Shown here: positions 31,577-43,108 of the stretch, piece after piece | How positions within the stretch are numbered: the first letter of the stretch is position 1 | Layout of the letters: every line of letters starts with the position of its first letter | Assembly: GCA_973895155.1 (NCBI GenBank) | Contig: OZ316899.1 | Span: forward strand, 12,276,001-12,340,000 | DNA length: 64,000 bases | Source: Marsupella aquatica | Taxonomy: Eukaryota > Marchantiophyta | Direction of reading: 5' to 3' | Notes under the pieces: model-generated | The model's input: the letters and a program-made list of their open reading frames with translations, nothing else | The model's database searches: none | Told to the model about the DNA's origin: nothing | Position numbers and translations under genes: made by a program

Positions 31577-32730
31577 TGTGGTGTGTCCCATGGCTCCCTA
31601 AACCCAAGAACCCGCCTTGAACAAGCCGATTCCCACCGGTTTTGCTCTTGCCAAGGCCGGTTTCACGGCTTATCAGCATGGGACGCTGCTAACTCCTCTT
31701 CTACTAACTTTTTAATCACATATACTGGACAGATCCTTCTTTGGGTCATGAGATATGTACCCGACCTACTCTAGGTCTCTCCTTGGTCTCTTCTATCAGT
31801 CTCCCTTCAGGTATGTTTGGATTCTGCCCCCGGAATAATGCCCAATTGGCTTGGATAGCCGCTAAGATCCCTCTCAACTCAACACATCCAACTCTCCATG
31901 CTTCTACACTTCCTCTCTCTTTTGTAGTTGATGTGGGCAATCTTCACACAAGTTGATGCGACACACAATTAGAAAGATGACTCCTACTGACTAAGTTGTA
32001 CCATGCCTATTGCCATACAAGGAGTACTTCTCATACGCAAGCTCTGCAAACTAAGCCGGAAGGCCAACTCTATTCAGCTCTTAGGCATGAGGAAACATGA
32101 ACATATACAAGGGTCACTACATAACTAACCAAGAGGTTCTCTTTACTAATTGATCCCAGCCTTGTTGGTGCACTAAAAACTTGCTTAAGAAGAAAGCCCT
32201 CGGGTCCCTGCTGCCCAGGTATTTATCCCGACAACGTACCTACCTATTTCCTTGTTGCGTAAGCCAAATCTACCTCTAAGTGGAATCTACCTATGTACAG
32301 CAGGGCAAGAGCACAAGTGTTGCTCTTACCAGTGGATCCACAACATTCTAACAAAGGTCTCCAAGCCCGATCCGACCATGAAGCCTTGATACTTTTTGGT
32401 CTGCATGGCTGTGAGCATGCATCATCATCTTGTGCAAAATGTAGCTGTACTGCCGACGATATTATCGTCGCCCAGCCCTTCCATGTGTCATCTCTGGTAG
32501 GGATGGCAGTGACTGGGTCAACTTCTTGTTCCTCGGCTTCCTCTTGCCTATGCCTCCCTTGCTCGGTCGGCCTCTTGATGTTGCCGACCTTGTCCTTTTA
32601 GCCGGTGTGGTTTTTTCGTTGTTGGCCATCCTCTTCATTGCGGCCGTTCCTGACAATTCTCCCAACAGTGTTGCTTTCGTCCACGCCTCTGTGCAACCCT
32701 TCAGGTCCCATTGTTCGTCATTGCAGTTGT
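31577..32730 (-). mobile_element. B4: fragment of B-type LTR, inverted
   Basis: It begins TGTGGTGTGTCCC, the reverse complement of a B LTR 3' end, and holds the conserved near-palindrome (31821-31836) and the 3' non-coding part. From about 32340 to 32730 it carries part of the N-terminal B protein frame (NDEQWDLKGCTEAWTKAT, PAKRTRSATSR). The middle of the LTR is deleted. Near 32730 it passes into gypsy3 integrase. Confidence 0.65.
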
Positions 32731-34010
32731 TGATGACGTACTTGGTATTGCTCATTTAAACGACTGACTATATCATTCAAGAAATGAGTTCCCCTATCAC
32801 TTACTAATTCTAGGGGTGCTCCATACCTTGTAAAGATTTGCTCATACATAAAACAAGCCGTGGTGACTGCATTGTCCTTTGTCGTTGGCCTGGCTTCCAC
32901 CCACTTAGTCGCATAATCCGTAGCTAAGATGATGTACTTGTTTCTCCGAGGATGAGTTAAGGGTTTCAGGGGTCCAATGTAATCAATACCCCACTTCTCA
33001 AATGGTGCCAGAGGTAGAATGGGGTGTAGTGGATGTCTAGTGGCCGCTTGGCCCTCATGCTCTCTGGCAAGGATCACATTGCTTGATGAACTGGTGTACA
33101 TCCTTGTGTAAGGTTGGCCACCAATAGCCAGCATCTAAAATCTTTTTAGACATGGTTACTGGTGCAAAATGTCCCCCGGCTTCTTCTCCATGCATAGCCT
33201 ATAGGACCCGCTTCACTTTGCCCTGTTCCAAACACCTTTGAATTTTTCCATTGACTCCATGCCTATGTAAGATGCCTTTAATGCACTGATACTGCCTGAC
33301 CTTTTGTAAAAAAACTGGGGCTTGTTCCCTGCTTACCCTTGCCTCTAACATTGACGTGCTGAGAAATGGTAATATGTCAGGGTACCAGGTATCCGTTACT
33401 TCCACTATGAATAGCTCTTCATCTGGAAATTGATCGTCGATTTAGTCAATAGCTGGTTCACCTGCAATTCTTGAAAAGAAGTTGGCATTGGCATGCAGTT
33501 TCCCCGGCTTGATTTTTAACTTGTAGTCAAATTCCTGTAATAGCAGTATCCATCTTGCTACTTTGCCCGTAAGATCTGGTTTATTCACTAGGTACTTTAA
33601 ACTTTCATGATCGGTATGAAAAATTACCTTATAACCTAGTAGATAATGCCTGAACTTTTTGCAAGAGTAAATGACTCCTAAAGCCTCCCTTTTTGTGGTT
33701 GATTAGTTTCTCTCGGCATCGGCAAGCCGTCGGCTTGCATAGTATATGGGATGGTCCCTTCCCTTCTCATCCAGCTGACTTAGTACTGAACCGATACAAA
33801 AGCCTGGAACATCTACAAAGACATGAAATTCCTTGTTCCAGTCTGGTGCTATAATGACTGGGGCCTCAACTAGCATCTATTTCAATTCAATTACTACTGT
33901 CACTCTCTTTGGTGTGGGTTCAAAGTCTGCTCCTGCTTTAAGCATATTTATCAAAGGTAATGCTAGTTTGGCAAAATCTTTGATGAATCTACGATAATAG
34001 CCGAAAGGGT
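32731..34010 (-). pseudogene. gypsy3: RNase H and integrase fragment
   Basis: Minus-strand coding closely related to gypsy1: the RT tail (YYRRFIKDFAKLALPL, near 33990), RNase H (PDWNKEFHVFVDVPGF, DHPIYYASRRLADAERN, GKLHANANFFSRIAG), EVTDTWYPDILPFLS, a zinc-binding part (EAGGHFAPVT) and integrase core GIDYIGP and ELVSDRGTHF. It stops at LNEQYQVRH, joining B4. Several stops are present. It probably belonged to an element with B-type LTRs. Confidence 0.75.
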
Positions 34011-34631
34011 TTGGCAATCAAAGCGGGCGTACCACTCGATGATAATCTCGATGTGGCTTACGAGGTACGCCTTCCCTTTGAGGTACACGGTCTTCCTTTG
34101 GCGCTCCATCTCCTCGTGGAACTTCTTGACAAAGAAGGAGACCCACTTTCTAGGCCGATAGTTCTCAACTTGGATGACTTGGGCGGCAGATATCTCGCCC
34201 CATGGCTATATCATGTGGAGGGCGTACCATTGGAATTCCAGCCGCTCTGCAATCTCTGGGATGAGGCACGTCCTCATCGTGAAGCCGTTGTCTACCAACC
34301 CTTGTGCGCAAAGCTTGAGGATCAGTACTTTGCTCCTTTGCCCCCTGAGGCCCATGACTCCACCCAGTTTTGTCCCTCGGGTAAGCCAAAGATGAGCTTT
34401 AGCCGCTCCTCACTCAAAGACATCACCCGTCTGTGCGTAAGGGTCTGTTGTCGGCCCTCGTTGAAGTTCTAGATGAACTCCATCATGTCTTGCCCGTAGT
34501 ACCTGCAAGTGTTCCAAGGGAGGGCGGTGAGATGTTTGAACCCTTGGGTTTGTAGGTACGTTGCATGCTTTGGATGGAGGATGTTCTTGTGAACGTTCTC
34601 TCCCATGCAATGTGTGATGCCGCCAGCACGG

Positions 34632-35451
34632 TGTCGTGCCAAAAGATTTTGGCTCAGGAATGGCTTTTATAGGGGATGATGGGCGAGGCCTCCTGGTTGG
34701 GTTGCGTGCATGCTGACTTGGAGGGGCTGCTTGGTTGGATGGATTGAGGTTTGGTGATTGGGTGACTCGTTGTCACCAGGCTTGGAGTTTGGATGAGCCT
34801 CGCTGATGGCAGCTGGCTCAGGCTGGATGGTTGGGTTTCCGATGCTACTTAAGACTTGAGCCTCGGCTCATTGAGGTTGGCGGTTGTCTATTGAGATCTG
34901 TTGAGTTGCGTTCTGTGAGTTTCGCTCCGTTCTACAAAACTCAACTATTGTGCGGCGGTTTTGGAGTTTTGGGCAAGTGTTGGATCCAGGTGTGGAGTTT
35001 TCAATCCAGGCAGGGATTTCTAAAGTTTGGAGCCTCGTCGATCCAGGCGGAAATTTCTCAAGTTTGGAGCCTCGTTGATCCAAGCGGGGATTTCTCGAGT
35101 TTGGAGCCTCGTTGGTCCAGGCCCGAGTTTCATGTGAGTTGTTTTAGACTAGTGGAGTAGCTAGTCGAGTTTTGGTTTTGTGAGCTGAGGATAGTTTTTC
35201 CGTCAAATTTTGAGTAGTTAGTCACTCGAGGAGTTCTACTTGACAAGTTAGAGGTAACGGCCCGCCGTAGGGCCAGCTACCAGACTCTTGCAGGCAAGCT
35301 TACTCAAGGGCACCTATTGTAACCTTTGTGAGAAAAGTAAAAAATATAAAGGAGTGAGAGTTCGCTCCAAAAAGTGCTTGTCGCCTGTCCCAATTGCAGC
35401 CAGAAACGCGCAGTTTGCCCGAGGAGCCCCTAACTTTAAGTCCTTGCAGCA
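34632..35451 (+). repeat. C element 5' LTR (820 bp)
   Basis: Starts TGTCGTGCC; near-identical to 38720-39503. It contains three full units of a 37-bp internal repeat (GTTTGGAGCCTCG...) between about 35027 and 35125, one more than the 3' LTR, which explains the length difference. Confidence 0.85.
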
Positions 35452-35470
35452 TTGGCGACCATACTGGGGA
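35452..35470 (+). other. C element primer binding site
   Basis: TTGGCGACCATACTGGGGA begins directly at the end of the 5' LTR. The TGGCGACC start and purine-rich end resemble plant gypsy primer sites. The tRNA was not identified. Confidence 0.55.
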
Positions 35471-35492
35471 TTCCTTGGGGCAATTGGATGAG

Positions 35493-37400
35493 ATGGGTGA
35501 CTATGATGAAGTTGATCGGATCTCGAGCATCGTCATGTCGATGATGAGAACCATAAGGAAGGAAGAGCTTGAGGCGGAAAGGGCAAACAGGGAAGCCAAT
35601 AGAACTACTCGGTGTCTCCAAGAGGTTCTGAAGGAGAATGGGCAGTTCGATGGGAGAAATGTGACAAGCTACCTTAAGTCTTACTTGATAGAAGCAGTTG
35701 TCTACAAGTTGGACGAAGGGACGGCGGTGAAAGAGTTCATGGTGCTGGTTGAGAAGGAGTTGAGTTCGACGGTGCGGACCATCGTTGAGTCAGCTGAGGG
35801 CTGGGATGACTTCGACCAGAAGATGAAAGAGGAGTTCCAAGCAAAGGATGCTAATTGGGTCACGCAGGCTACCTTCTTGGATTGGGTGAATGACAGGAAC
35901 AAGAAGCTGAAGGGACCGCAAGAGCTCCTAAGGAAGTTCAAGAGAAGGGTGTCTCAGTTACCAAAGCGGGATGTGGGAATCATCGAGTTGCAGTGCTTGA
36001 CGCTCTTCTTGAGAGTAGCCGATGAGGACCTTTGAGAGGAGCTTGAGAACGCGATGGAGATGCTGGAACCTTCGAGAGTTACCTTGTCTAACGACTGGAA
36101 CCAAGTTGAGAAAGCGATGTCAAAAGTGAGCAATCGACACCGGCGGCGAGAGCTAGACAAGGAGGCTACCACTCTTGACCTAAGGCCGTCGGAACCAATA
36201 TTGAGGAAAGGGAAGCGAGAACCAGCAAAGGATGAGATCAAACCATCGATGGATGATCTCACGGAAACAATGCAGAACCTGAAGATCTTGGCGGCACATG
36301 CGGTCAAGAATCCAAAATTGAGGGTTGCGAGTGCTCCCGAGAGGAAGCAAGAGATGTAGAGTTGGCCATGCATGTGGTGCAACAGCAAAGAGCATGACAA
36401 ACAGGAGTGCCTAGACCTAAGGGAAGCTACGGATAAAGGGCTGATCAAGTTCGTCGGTGAAGTTGGTCAGAAAAATATATTGTTTGCCGATACTGAAGAG
36501 CCAATTCCATTCAACTCCAACAAGGGAGGCATGAAGGCTTTGGCTGAGAAGCGAGCTGGGAAGCGAGTTGAAGAGGTGTCCTCTTTGCACCTGGAAGCGA
36601 ATGTTTACAATGTGGAGTTGGATGGCCCCGTGACGGAAATGGAAAAGTTTTACAAGCGCTTGGCGGATCTGGTGCGAGAGAGATCCGGATGGAGTGACCC
36701 GGTGCTGATCAATGCAATAACGGTTGAGGTTGGGGCTAGTTGGGATGCCTCAATCGAGTCAAAAAGGAAGAAAACCGACAAGGATGACACTCCGTCTCAA
36801 TCAGGGGAACGAGAGAGGCTGGATACTCGAGACAAGGAAAGAAGGGTTACATTCAAAGAAGAGGAAATGAGCGAGAAAGAGTCGGAGAAAGGGAAACCGA
36901 TCAGGAAGGACCCGGGCTGGGTGCTTGGCAGGGATGTGGACCAGGCCATGTACCCGGAGGTTGTAGCTGAGAAGTTCTAGAGCCAACAGGCTCAAGGGTT
37001 TACCAATGCCGAGTTCTTTGGCAGTATGAGGCGGGAGATCCAAGAAGCGATCTTGGAGAGATCCAAGAGGAAATGGATTTACAAAGAGGGCCCTCACACC
37101 TTGATGGGGGAGGTTGGCAAGATGGAAATTGGGAGTTTTTGAACTTACACTGCTGGGGCGTCCATGGGTTCAGGTAGTAAGCCTGCTAGCCCCAAAGAGT
37201 CAGACTTGGGTAAACCGAAGAGGGTCAAGTCCCTTGAAGAGGAGCTCATGGACTTGGACGATGAGTTCTTCAATGCGGAAGAGGAGCTCATGGGAACCGA
37301 AAGCGAAGCTGAGTCTGTGGCAAACAGGGAATCGACTGAAGGGAAAGAGCGAGAAGGCATTACCGCGCAGTCGAGGACCATTCATGTTTGGGCTCAATGA
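35493..37400 (+). pseudogene. C element gag
   Basis: One frame runs from MGDYDEVDRISSIVMS to a stop at 37400, broken by TGA at 36033 and stops at 36357, 36978 and 37139. It has an N-terminal helical capsid-like part (VTSYLKSYLIEAV, WDDFDQKMKEEFQAKD, TFLDWVNDRNKKLKGP), one zinc knuckle CMWCNSKEHDKQEC (CX2CX4HX4C, with Glu before His), and a long acidic/Lys-rich C-terminus. The capsid-like part is recognised by its Trp/Phe spacing only. Confidence 0.65.
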
Positions 37401-38674
37401 AAGGAAACGGTTATGCTTACCGAGATGGATACTGGGCTCGAGCAAGTCCAAAGAGCGAGTGCCAGTTGGAAGGAATGGAAGGCAAGGTGCGGGCGCTCAT
37501 TGATACTAGCTCGGAGATCAACTTGATGGATCCAAAGGTGTTTCAAAAGGGGAATTGGCCGGTGGATAATGAGTTGCTTTGGAGTGTGAACTCGGTGAGT
37601 TCAATGAAGGACTATCTTTGGGGTGGATGTCCAAATGTGATGGTGAAGTTTAGGAATGTCAAGCAGGCTTGTAACACTTTTGTTCATGAGCACTTGTTTC
37701 CGGTGATACTAGGCATGCCGTTCATCACTGAATGGAGGATGGAGACAAAGGTTCTGGATGATACTACCTTCATGGTGAAGGTACGGGGCAAAGATGATAA
37801 GGAGGTGGTTCAGTTTCCGGCAGTTCTACCTGGAAATGAGAGGAACCGAAAGCAACTGCGAGATCCAACAGCGGCAGAAGTTGGCATTGCTATGGGGGAG
37901 AACCAAGATGCTAAGATGGATCTTAGTGCAAAGTTCAAAGGGGAGCCAATTGCGGACCGAAAGATGGGGAGTCTAGTGTTCAAGGAAGAGTGTTACTCAG
38001 GAGAGCTACTGGACATTGGGAAGTATCTGAGTGACTTTGGGAAGCGGCTGAAGCAGGATGGTAAAGAGTTCGAAGACATTCGAGTGAATTCTGATAAGTT
38101 CATTCTTAGAGAGGGCTACCTTTGGCGGAAACCTAAGGGCCCCATGCTAGTACTAAGGAGAGTTGTCGATTCTAAGGATGAGCAAAAGCGGATTTTGGAG
38201 GAAGTCTATGATGCTGAGGTCAAAGGTGGTTTGAAAGGAATAAGGGCGAAGGTCTGTGAGCAGATCTGAAAGGAGTATTGGTGGCCAGATTTGTATTGGG
38301 ATGTTCAGGAGTATGCTGACAATCGAGGGATCCATCACAACTTGAAGAGGCAGATTCAAGAGCTTGATCGGATTGACTATCGAGTCATTGACATACGGGA
38401 GAGAGTGAAGGTTTGCAAGGTGCGAACTAGAGATGAAATGGACTCAAGTTCCGACTTGAGCGAGTTTGAAGTCAAGGTGCTGGTCCAGGCGCATCCGTTG
38501 GACTTGAGTTTCAAAAGTGGCTTAACTGGTTCTGATTTGGATGAGTTGGACTTTGAGTTTCTGGAAAGTGGAGTGCCTAAGGCCAAGTCTGAAGGCTTTG
38601 GGTTTGAGTTTCTTGAGGAGGAAGTGGTCCAGGCGCATGGCTTGAGTTTGGACTCAGACTTAGAGGAAATATGA
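37388..38674 (+). pseudogene. C element protease with zinc-binding remnant
   Basis: It overlaps the gag frame by 13 bp in another frame. VRALIDTSSEINLMD is the protease active-site loop with DTSS instead of the usual DTGS or DSGS, followed by FPVILGMPFITEW. After a linker, ILREGYLWRKPKGP, ILEEVYDAEVKGGLKGIRAKV and YWWPDLYWDVQEYA resemble the integrase zinc-binding region, but the His and Cys ligands are mostly missing. A TGA at 38267 breaks it. RT and RNase H would normally lie between these parts. Confidence 0.65.
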
Positions 38675-38719
38675 TGGATTGGAGCAGACCGGAGGCTGCT
38701 CAGGTTTACTGGGGGAGGA

Positions 38720-39503
38720 TGTCGTGCCGAAAGATTTTGGCTCAGGAATGGCTTTTATAGGGGATGATGGGTGAGGCCTCCTGGTTGAGTTGCGTGCATG
38801 CTGACTTGGAGGGGCTGCTTGGTTGGATGGATTGAGGTTTGGTGATTGGGTGACTCATCGTCACCAGGCGTGGAGTTTGGATGAGCCTCACTAATGGCAG
38901 TTGGCTCAGGCTGGATGGTTGGGTTTCCGATGCTACTTAAGACAATGAGCCTCGGCTCATTGAGGTTGGCGGTTGTCTATTGAGATTTGTTGAGTTGCAT
39001 TCTGTGGGTTCCGCTCCGTTCTGCGGAACTCGACTGTTGTGCGGCGGTTTTGGAGTTATGGGCAAGTGTTGGATCCAGGTGTGGAGTTTTTTATCCAGGC
39101 AGGGATTCCTCAAGTTTGGAGCCTTGTCGATCCAGGCGGGGATTTCTCGAGTTTGGAGCCTCGTTGGTCCAGGCCCGAGTTCCGTGTGAGTTGTTTTAGA
39201 CTAGTGGAGTAGCTAGTTGAGTTTTGGTTTTGTGAGCTGAGGATAGTTTTTCTGTCAGATTTTGAGTAGTTAGTCACTCGAGGAGTTATACTCGACAAGT
39301 TAGAGGTAATGGCCCACCGTAGGGCCAGCTACCAGACTCTTGCGGGCAAGCTTAGTCGAGGGCACCTATTGTAACCTTTGTGAGAAAAGTAAAAAATATA
39401 AAGGAGTGAGAGTTCACTCCAAAAAGTGCTTGTCGCCTGTCCCAATCGCAGCTAGAAACGCGCAGTTTGCCCGAGGAGCCCCTAACTTTAAGTCCTCACG
39501 ACA
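38720..39503 (+). repeat. C element 3' LTR (784 bp)
   Basis: Starts TGTCGTGCCGAAAG right after the GGGGGAGGA polypurine tract and ends CACGACA. It has two units of the 37-bp repeat. The two LTRs differ by scattered, mostly transition substitutions, so C is not recent. Confidence 0.85.
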
Positions 39504-39844
39504 ACGGTGGTTAATGATTGATTTGGCCTAGCCCGTGCTTAGCACGCGCATTAGGGGCACCGTAGGCTGTAGTTATTAGCATAACGAGACTAAGTAGGTA
39601 GTACTTATGACTAGGGAATCATTAGTTAATAAGGGGCATTTACGTTCAGGATGGCGACGGAGCGCCATTCGTACTCCTGGGTTACGAGCGTGTAAGAGGA
39701 CCCTTCGGGTCGGTATAACAAATTCTCAGAGGCGGCTGCTGACACGCTCTAAACCGGACCCACAAGTGGCCAGTACACTATGAGCGTGAAAAGCTTGGCC
39801 TATAGGAAGGGAGGAGGGGCCAGTCAAACAATGAGCTCTCAGAG

Positions 39845-39852
39845 TATAAAAG
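39845..39852 (+). promoter_or_regulatory. TATA box of A-type LTR (A3)
   Basis: TATAAAAG in the same context as in A1, A2 and A4. In A3, D now separates this promoter from the protein frame. Confidence 0.6.
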
Positions 39853-39955
39853 GAGGGCCATTCTCTCGCATTCCACCCACACTCCATTCCGCGCGCTAGC
39901 TTTGATCTCAGCCACTTTGTCCCTCCTTTGTCGCCCACCGTCACTCCTGGATGTC

Positions 39956-41758
39956 TGTCATGATATTTGTAATATCACACTAGGGACATAAATAAATATT
40001 TAAGATCCAAAACTCGGTATTCGTTCCCATGCATGGAAGAACATGTAAGGAATGATTTTCTATGATTTAGCACTTATGAATGAATAAGGTAACAAAAACA
40101 CAAAGTTGAGCCTTTTACTATGGTTGCTCAGCAAGGCATAGTTTTAAATGTCTGCTTGACATTGAAAATAAAATTAACAAATGGAAAAAAATTAATAAAA
40201 CACAATGAAAACCTTGAGGTATGGTGAGGGAGTTAGGAAACAACCAAGGTGACTCCTCAACATAACTTCATTTGATATGATTTAGGTGGTATATCCGCAA
40301 GAACATTTCTGGAAAGGATTACGGTACTAGGATGATTACTAAAATGCCATCAACATGTCTCAACTTTTCCTTCCAAGGTACTGAGTGGAGACTAGTAATC
40401 AATCACTCTTGTATTCAATCGGTACTTTGTGCCACAAATAAGAGACACCATCATAATCAAATTTGAAGCCATAAGTAATTGGTAAGTAACAATCTTTGCA
40501 TCCCGTGCACAAGCAATGTCACGCCAAAAACTATGCATCAAGAACTAAGGAATATGTGAAACATCACCAACAAGGAATCTATTTTCACATACTCAAAAGA
40601 TTTAACAATCACAATAATTTTACTTCAAGGGTCCAAATTTCTCATTCATTTAGACTTGAAGGGGGAAGAATTCCTTTGTATTAAGTACTCATATGCAATG
40701 GAGTGCTTGCTACAAATGGAGGTAACAAAGTTGCAATCTTGCAACTGAGCGCTCATGAAATTTCTTCACACAAAAAGTGGCAAAAACTCTACTACATATA
40801 GGCTAGCAGAAACTAAAGGGGAAAAGAGATAATGAAAGGACATGCCCTATCACATCTTAAGGGTCATAAACTAAAGTTAAAAAGTATGAAAATATGAAAA
40901 TATGCTACAGGAGTACTCAAGGTTCACTAGAATGTTGCTAGAATGAAAAACTAACCAAAAGTTATCCCTAGTGTAAACTGGAGTAAAAGTGTTTTTTTGC
41001 ACTTTTGTGGTAAAATTAATAAATAGTGAGTTTATCATAATTTTAATTTCTAACATAAAAGTCAAAATGGGGTGAAACTTTCATAGGTGGAAGATTTACA
41101 TACATGCTTCATGTTGGAAAAATTTTAGACTTTTCTGATGTGTCTAAGTGCCTTAATAAAATCGATAAAAAGTGCTGTTGGATATAAAATATATTATTCC
41201 GGAAAATTTTCTAAGTGTCGGAAGCGCCGTTACGCCTTTGCGCTTTGGAGCACTAGCGCCGTTGCGCCTTTGCGCACTCACGCTACTGCAAAACTAAAAA
41301 TGCTATAACTTCTAAACAACATGTCAGTTTTGGCCGATACTTTCAAGGGAGGGTCTGCTACATAAGAGCTATTTCCTGAAAAATTATGAGACTTTTCTAA
41401 CTACTTTAACTATTTAACTAAAATTGCAGAGATTGACTGATCTTAACTATTGTCGTGGGAGAACTAATCTTCTTGGAGTAGTGCTGTCTGATCTGGTTGC
41501 TGAACTCTTGTGTAGGTATTCTCTTGCATAGCTTCTTGAATTACATCAATGTCTTGAGTGTGATGCCGATGAAAGGTAAAGACTTCCGCTGTCGTTCAAT
41601 ATCCAGAACAGGAAGTAGTCTCCAGTGTAGCATGACATTAGGTAAAGTGTTCAGTTGATCTAAATTGCTACAAAAAGTAACTATACTGCACCTTTGAGTT
41701 AGAAAAAGTTCAAAATTTATAATTTTTCTATCATTTCTAACTAATGTACTGTATTACA
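39956..41758 (-). mobile_element. D: AT-rich solo LTR related to X
   Basis: The ends TGTCATGATATTTG and ACTGTATTACA lie exactly where A3 diverges from A2, between promoter and frame. The flanks ATGTC and ATATT are at best a decayed target duplication. Compared with X it is in reverse orientation and shares AAACTCGG near one end, CTAAGTGCC with ATCGATAAAA, and a GC-rich repeat patch (41220-41290, GCGCCGTTRCGCC units). No ORF. Confidence 0.6.
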
Positions 41759-42990
41759 ATATTGTCCAGTTTGGCCCTTCAATTTTGGCTGCAATTCCTA
41801 TCCGTGGGAAGTCACTTAGCAAAGTCCTTAGCCAAAGTCAACCCGCGCCGATACGAGACCAAAAGAGCTTACGAGAGAGCCATTCGCTTAGCCGGCCGTA
41901 ATCACTATAACAGCAATTTCAACCTCCCATTCCAGAGTGAGCTTTGCCAAGTCGACAAAATCAACAAGTACTTCTTTATCGATGAGAAGTACATCGGTTT
42001 TAGGGAAGCGCTCCTTTGGCTTCCGGAGAGGGTTTACCATCTCCCGGGCATGATAGACTTGCAGCCGCACCACTACGACCATATCCCCGTCTGGGTTCAA
42101 GCATCCATAGATTGTCAGTTTGTCCTTGCCCAAACAAGTGAGACTCCTATCTTAACGACACTCGACTTCCCCAGGGACTTCTTGAATCTAATGGCGCCTC
42201 CTCCAGCTGCAACTGGTGCCAATTTGTCGGTACCTACGTCAACACCGCCTTGGCCTCAGCCAAGCCGATCTCCACCACCGGTTGCACCACCTCTCCGAGT
42301 GCAATCCGTGGTAAATGCATTAAATATTAGCTACAAAGACCAAGAGGCTCACCCTCCCCTGGACCGACGGCCACGGGGTACAAATAAGCGTGCGCCAAGC
42401 AACCCGACGCCACTCCAACAAGCCCGAGGGGATAACACGGTGACTGTACCAGCCCCGACACTGATACTCATGGCGGTAGCACCACCGCCACCCAACCAGG
42501 AGGATGGGGAGATGTCCCCCTCTTCTAGTCACCCCGGGAATCAGTCGCAGGGTAGGAAGAGAAAGGAACCCGCAGCTATATCCGGGCTGCATTTGGCCAC
42601 GGTTGTGGTGGCCAACCTGACCCCAAGCATGCATGCTACTTGAAGACCCAAGGGTTTGAGCATCTCGCCTCTCTCCCTTGGAATGGAAGTAGGTACTACG
42701 GGCAGGATATGACAAAGTTCATTCAGAACTTCAACGAGGCCTGCCAACAAACCTGAGCGCATGGGAAAGTGATATGTCTCAATGAGGCACGTCTGAAGAT
42801 GATGTTTGGCCTACCCAAAGGAATAAACCAGGTAGAGTTGCGGGCTCCTGGGGGCAAGGGAGCTAAATACCAGTCCTCTAGCTTCCCGACCGAGGGAGCA
42901 ATGGACAATGGATTCTTGATGAGGATGTGCCTCATCCCGGAGGTAGTAGAACGCCTGGAGTTCCAGCGGTATGCCCTCCACATGATGGAA
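41759..42990 (+). pseudogene. LTR-encoded A protein, N-terminal part (copy A3)
   Basis: The open frame carries QFWLQFLSVGSHLAKSL, VNPRRYETKRAYERAIRLAG, FFIDEKYIGFREALLWLPE, a Pro-rich linker and the basic patch QSQGRKRKEP. It is open for nearly 300 codons, the longest uninterrupted A segment. A frameshift at about 42640 and a TGA near 42755 precede ICLNEARLKMMFGLPKG. It is interrupted by B3 within LHMMEP and resumes at 47145. Confidence 0.7.
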
Positions 42991-43108
42991 CCATGTGATG
43001 CATAGACAGGAATCACTCGGCCAGTTAAGTGGGTAAACCAGGAGGGCACCCTAGGAACACCTTAGTATAGGGACAAAACAAGGAAAATATAAACCATTAG
43101 GGGCAACC

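Larger units (their letters stand above)
34632..39503 (+). mobile_element. C: non-autonomous gag/protease LTR element
   Basis: The 5' LTR is 34632-35451 and the 3' LTR 38720-39503. Ends are TGTCGTG and CACGACA, and ACGG is repeated on both sides. A primer binding site follows the 5' LTR, and GGGGGAGGA precedes the 3' LTR. The internal 3.3 kb encodes gag, a protease and a zinc-binding remnant but no RT, RNase H or integrase core. It must have been moved by enzymes supplied in trans. Confidence 0.8.
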
